A stretch of 64,000 nt of DNA from Sphingobium sp. C100. Lineage in GTDB: Bacteria > Pseudomonadota > Alphaproteobacteria > Sphingomonadales > Sphingomonadaceae. The notes under the pieces were generated by a model. The model saw only the letters and a list, made by a program, of their open reading frames with translations. It made no database searches and was not told the origin of the DNA. Location: positions 44,597-108,596 of the forward strand of contig NZ_AYOY01000143.1 in the NCBI RefSeq assembly GCF_000508185.1, read 5' to 3'. This document shows positions 60,464 through 64,000 of the stretch, piece by piece; within the stretch, counting starts at the first letter, position 1; each line of letters starts with the position of its first letter. The position numbers and the translations under genes are program-made.

Positions 60464-62788
60464 ATGCACAAGTTAAACCAGACTGTTGCAGCGCTTGCTG
60501 GCGCGAGCATCATTGCCCTGTCCGCGCCGGCCCATGCCCAGGATGCCGCGCCGCAAGAAGCGGTCGACACACCTGCCTCGACTGCCGGCGCGGACATTGT
60601 CGTCACCGCCACCCGTCGCGCCGAACGCTTGCAGGACGTGCCGATCGCCGTGTCGGCAATCGGTGGCGACCAGCTGGCCGAAAGCGGGTTCCAGCGCCTG
60701 ACCGACATCCAATATCAATTTTCCGGCGTTCAGTTCGGCACCTCGCCTAATGACAGCGGCTTCCGCCTGCGCGGCGTCGGCACCGCAGGCGGCTTTTCAA
60801 GCTCGTCAGAACAGAATGTCGGCACGGTGGTCGACAATGTGGTCGTCCCCTTCGGCAATCCGATCAACAGCCTGGGCGACTTGGAACGGGTCGAGGTGCT
60901 CAAAGGGCCGCAGGGCACCCAATTCGGGAAGAACGCCTCATCGGGCGTCGTCAACATCACCACGAAAAAGCCGAGCTTCGACAAGGTCGGTGGCAAGGTC
61001 TTCGCGTCCTACGCCGAACTCAATGAGGTCAATGTAAACGGCAACATCAACCTGCCGCTCAGCGCGAACATGGCGCTTGGCGTCTTCGGCTTCTATCGCC
61101 GCAATGACGGCTTCCTGCACAATGTCACCCTCGACAAGGATTGGGGTGGTGAGGAAAGTTACGGCGCACGCGCCAAGCTGCTGTTCGAGCCCAGCGACAA
61201 TCTGAGCTTCTACCTGATCGGCGACTATTCCAAGATCGACCGGACCGGCCCCGGCCAGCTCTGGTCGATCGCTCGCCTGCCCAGCTTCGCCAATCCGCTG
61301 ATGGCGGCGCGTTTCGGTAATCTGGCCGCGCTCGGCATCGTTCCCGGCTTCGATAATACCAAGTCGGCGGAAGATTATGAGAGCTACACCAGCGAACAAA
61401 ATTATGGCGCTTCGCTCGAAATCAACCTTGGACTTGGCGACTATGACCTGACGTCGATCACCGCCTGGCGGCGCCTGGACGAAGGCCCGCAGCGTTTCGC
61501 CATCGACGGCAGCAGCGTGCCCGTGTTCACGTCTCAGCAGACCGGTGTGGACCAGAGCTTCCTGTCGCAGGAACTGCGCATCACGTCGCCGGCCGGCAAT
61601 GCGCTGGAATTCACCTCTGGCGTCTATGCGTCCCGCCGGAAGGTCGGCGACGATAATGACTTCAATAAGTCGCAACTGCGTCCCGCCGCGCCCTTCAACC
61701 CCTTCATCGTCAATATTTCGGGCGGACAGAGCAACACGCAAACCCGATCGGACTCCTTGGCGGCCTTCTTTGACGGCAAATTCAATGTGAGCGAGCAGTT
61801 CGCGGTTATCGGCGGCCTGCGCTACCAATATGACTGGGTGAAATCCGCCAGCTATTCCATCATCGACCCCGCCTATCCGCCCAGCCCGCCCGGACCGCCG
61901 GTGGCGGGGCAGGTCAACTTCTACGCGCCGCGCGCTCTTGCGGAAGGATCGACGAAAAAGGGCGACTGGTCCGGCCGCTTCGGCTTCCAGTTCAAACCTG
62001 ACCGCGACCTGATGGTCTATGGCACCATTGCACGCGGTTATCTCGGGCCGACGGTCACTTTCTCCGGCCTTACCGGGCAAAAGGTGGAGGTCGGGCCGCA
62101 GACGGTGCGCGACATCACATTGGGTGTGAAGTCCCAACTGTTCGATCGTGCCGTGACGCTCAACGCCAATATTTTCTTCGACAAATATAATAATCTTCAG
62201 ACATCCGTGTTCAACGGGCTTGAATTCCTGACCGAAAATGCCGGTGGTTTCGAAGCCAACGGGTTTGAGGTCGAAGGCTCTTGGCGCGTCACCCCGGTAT
62301 TTTCGCTCAATGCCTCCTTCACCTATTCGGATACCAAATTCACCGATTATGTGACGGCTTGCCCAGGCATCGTGAAGACCGGATATACCTGCTACCTGGA
62401 TGGTACGACCAGCCTAGTGCAGGCGGCCGGCGAGCCTCTTTCGGGCGCGCCCAAATATAGCGCGACGGCGGGTGCCGACGTGCGGCTGCCGATCAATGAC
62501 AGCCTGAGCTTCGATACATCGGCGAACTTCTATTATCGTAGCCGGGTGCAATATGCGGCCGCGACCGCTTATGCCTCGCAGCCGGGATATGGCACGATCG
62601 GCCTCAACGCGGGCATCGGTCATCCCGACGGGAACTGGCGGATCGGTGTCTTCGCCCGCAACCTGCTTGACCAGCGTTTCCATTCCGCCGTCATCACCCT
62701 CCCGTTCAGTGATCCGGGCGGCTATGTGAACTGGATGACGCGGGAGGGGCGTCGCACGGTTGGCGTCTCCGCCGAAATGCGCTTCTGA
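60464..62788 (+). CDS. TonB-dependent receptor 3
   Basis: 774 aa outer-membrane receptor. The signal peptide ends at PAHAQDA (about residue 25); DIVVTATRRAERLQDVPIAVSAI opens the plug, with ERVEVLKGPQGTQFGKNASSGVVNI. The barrel closes with RRTVGVSAEMRF. The ATG has AGGGGAGGAG upstream. It is only distantly similar to receptors 1 and 2 and ends the aromatic operon, so it probably imports the aromatic substrate. Confidence 0.92.
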   Translation: MHKLNQTVAALAGASIIALSAPAHAQDAAPQEAVDTPASTAGADIVVTATRRAERLQDVPIAVSAIGGDQLAESGFQRLTDIQYQFSGVQFGTSPNDSGFRLRGVGTAGGFSSSSEQNVGTVVDNVVVPFGNPINSLGDLERVEVLKGPQGTQFGKNASSGVVNITTKKPSFDKVGGKVFASYAELNEVNVNGNINLPLSANMALGVFGFYRRNDGFLHNVTLDKDWGGEESYGARAKLLFEPSDNLSFYLIGDYSKIDRTGPGQLWSIARLPSFANPLMAARFGNLAALGIVPGFDNTKSAEDYESYTSEQNYGASLEINLGLGDYDLTSITAWRRLDEGPQRFAIDGSSVPVFTSQQTGVDQSFLSQELRITSPAGNALEFTSGVYASRRKVGDDNDFNKSQLRPAAPFNPFIVNISGGQSNTQTRSDSLAAFFDGKFNVSEQFAVIGGLRYQYDWVKSASYSIIDPAYPPSPPGPPVAGQVNFYAPRALAEGSTKKGDWSGRFGFQFKPDRDLMVYGTIARGYLGPTVTFSGLTGQKVEVGPQTVRDITLGVKSQLFDRAVTLNANIFFDKYNNLQTSVFNGLEFLTENAGGFEANGFEVEGSWRVTPVFSLNASFTYSDTKFTDYVTACPGIVKTGYTCYLDGTTSLVQAAGEPLSGAPKYSATAGADVRLPINDSLSFDTSANFYYRSRVQYAAATAYASQPGYGTIGLNAGIGHPDGNWRIGVFARNLLDQRFHSAVITLPFSDPGGYVNWMTREGRRTVGVSAEMRF

Positions 62789-62796
62789 TGAAGGTG

Positions 62797-62822
62797 GGGA
62801 GCGGCCCGCCAGGGCTGCTCCC
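62797..62822 (+). terminator. hairpin after TonB receptor 3
   Basis: A G+C stem with 11-base arms (GGGAGCGGCCC and GGGCTGCTCCC, one mismatch) and a four-base loop, 8 bp after the receptor stop. There is no T run, so it may be a weak terminator or 3' stabiliser. Confidence 0.45.
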
Positions 62823-62874
62823 ATGATGTTGTGACCGGCGTGCAGCGATAAGCCGGGACGGATGGAGTAAGGAT

Positions 62875-63864
62875 GTGACGGCAAGACAATTGATCTCCAT
62901 GGCGGTCATATTGGGCCTGACGGCTCTGGGCGCGGACCTGGCCCATGCGGCGCCGAACTGTCCTGCGCTGCGCTGGACGACACTCGGTACGGCGGGCGGG
63001 CCTGTGCCGACGGCGGACCGCGCTGAACCGTCCAACCTGCTGGTGGCGGGCGATCAGCATATCCTGGTCGATGCCGGCGACGGCACGGTGAACCAGCTCG
63101 CACGCCTCGGCCAGGATATGCGCCGCATCCGCACGGTGTTCATCAGCCATTTGCATCTGGACCATAGCGGTGGGCTTGGCGCTGTGATCGGGCTGCGTTG
63201 GATGAACCAGTTTCCGGGGCAAATGACCATATATGGCCCGCCGGGAACCCAGCAGGTCGTGGACGGGATCGTCGCTTCCATGGCGCCGCCCGCCCGTATC
63301 GGCTTTGGCCTTGGCGCGCTGCCGCCCACGCCCGCCGGCTCGGTGCGCGTCATCGAGCTGCGCGATGGGCAGGCGATCGACCTGGGCGAAGGCGTTGCCG
63401 TTCGCGCTGTCGCAAACAGTCATTTCGACCATGACGGCGCGCCCGATCCTGACACCGTCTCGCTCAGCTATCGATTCACGCTGGGCGACCGGTCAATCAC
63501 CTATACCGGCGATACCGGTCCCAGCGCGGCGGTCACGAAGCTTGCCAGCGGGTCCGACATGCTGGTGAGCGAAGTGATCGATCTTGATCGCCTGCTGGCA
63601 GAAATCCGTCAACGACGCGTCGATGCTTCGCCCGAAATGCTGGCGTCGATGAAGCAGCATCTTTCGACTCATCACCTGCTTGCCGCCGACATCGGTCTCA
63701 TGGCGTCGCAGGCAAAGGTTGGTCGCGTGGTCCTGACGCATTTCGCGGTCCCTGGCTTGTTGAGCGAATCCGAGCCGACGCTGCGCGGGGACATCGGTAA
63801 AAACTATGCCGGTCCGCTCGACCTCGCACGGGATCTATCGAGCTTCGATGTGGGATGCCGATGA
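62875..63864 (+). CDS. metallo-beta-lactamase-fold hydrolase, exported
   Basis: 329 aa with an N-terminal signal peptide (VILGLTALGADLAHAAPN). The metal motif SHLHLDHSGG is followed by ANSHFDHDG, a YTGDTGPS aspartate and LTHFAV histidine, giving a dinuclear zinc site as in RNase Z/arylsulfatase-like members. The GTG start at 62875 has GGAGTAAGG upstream; an overlapping ATG at 62873 is out of frame. It may hydrolyse a substrate in the periplasm. It is coupled to the following hydrolase by an ATGA overlap. Confidence 0.87.
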   Translation: MTARQLISMAVILGLTALGADLAHAAPNCPALRWTTLGTAGGPVPTADRAEPSNLLVAGDQHILVDAGDGTVNQLARLGQDMRRIRTVFISHLHLDHSGGLGAVIGLRWMNQFPGQMTIYGPPGTQQVVDGIVASMAPPARIGFGLGALPPTPAGSVRVIELRDGQAIDLGEGVAVRAVANSHFDHDGAPDPDTVSLSYRFTLGDRSITYTGDTGPSAAVTKLASGSDMLVSEVIDLDRLLAEIRQRRVDASPEMLASMKQHLSTHHLLAADIGLMASQAKVGRVVLTHFAVPGLLSESEPTLRGDIGKNYAGPLDLARDLSSFDVGCR

Positions 63865-64000
63865 CCCGCGCCGCGATCGCCGCCATGGGGACGGACCTTG
63901 GCCCCGACATCCTTGCGCAATGCCGCGCCCTCTTCGATGGTGAGCAGGCGGCGTTCGCAGCGGCTACGCCCGCCAGCGCCGCCCACATCGCCTATGGCCC
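63861..64000 (+). CDS. alpha/beta hydrolase, N-terminal part
   Basis: Start of a gene cut by the right window edge; 46 codons visible. The ATG overlaps the metallo-beta-lactamase stop by four bases. An N-terminal helical segment is followed by SAAHIAYGP, the usual entry into the first strand of BD-FAE/carboxylesterase-type hydrolases. The catalytic residues lie outside the window. Confidence 0.6.
   Translation, partial: MTRAAIAAMGTDLGPDILAQCRALFDGEQAAFAAATPASAAHIAYG

Noticed and set aside
1..64000. CRISPR arrays, tRNA or rRNA genes, prophage or intact insertion sequences
   Set aside because: Reading both strands showed no regular direct repeats with spacers, no tRNA-like cloverleaf sequence, and no transposase or integrase frame.

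Overview
The window looks like a catabolic island of a sphingomonad (Sphingobium/Novosphingobium/Sphingomonas type alphaproteobacterium). This is inferred from high G+C, three SusC-free TonB-dependent receptors of sphingomonad type, dense translationally coupled operons and a sphingomonad-like REP hairpin. No rRNA, tRNA, CRISPR array, intact insertion sequence or phage gene was seen.

Region A (1-46 kb) appears to be one regulon for an alicyclic, probably terpenoid-like, compound. It holds a left operon (crotonase end, two acyl-CoA dehydrogenases, a biotin carrier protein, a pyruvate-carboxylase-like carboxyltransferase and an MDR reductase). Next comes a seven-gene minus-strand operon (SDRs, hydrolase, OYE-like flavoprotein, cupin, membrane quinoprotein dehydrogenase). 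Around these lie an Asp-nucleophile (epoxide-hydrolase-like) hydrolase, three luciferase-like monooxygenases, a lactone-hydrolase-like esterase, a P450cam homologue, a second quinoprotein, two TonB receptors, an MFS transporter and two near-identical TetR regulators. A long plus-strand operon (31.7-43.2 kb) carries a second biotin carrier, a biotin carboxylase, a biotin-carrier-like protein lacking the biotinyl lysine, a PaaH/PaaF-like pair, bioB and an NMO-family flavoprotein. A CoA-transferase/crotonase operon and a flavin reductase close the region.

Two things stand out. First, the biotin carboxylase, carriers and carboxyltransferase together form a multisubunit biotin enzyme of the pyruvate carboxylase/oxaloacetate decarboxylase class. 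Two of the four canonical metal ligands of its carboxyltransferase are replaced, and one carrier-like subunit cannot be biotinylated. Second, a 15-bp palindrome, CCGA-N7-TCGG with an A/T-rich spacer, occurs as seven exact and several near copies, all in promoter gaps of region A. It is the likely operator of the twin TetR proteins and ties the scattered operons together, including the flavin reductase that probably feeds the luciferase-like monooxygenases.

Region B (46.3-47.9 kb) is a solitary hutH. Region C (48-64 kb) is a separate unit around a LysR regulator. A divergent minus-strand operon encodes isochorismatase-like, alpha/beta hydrolase, XapX, YtcJ-type amidohydrolase, DoxX, outer-membrane porin and DUF1275 proteins. 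A plus-strand operon encodes an amidohydrolase, MhpA-like hydroxylase, HbpS-like protein, extradiol-type dioxygenase, FAH-family hydrolase and TonB receptor, which reads as uptake and meta-cleavage of an aromatic compound. A metallo-beta-lactamase-fold protein and the start of an alpha/beta hydrolase end the window.

Most gene junctions are ATGA, TGATG or TAATG overlaps. Functional names are family-level inferences from motifs; the actual growth substrates are not known from the sequence.
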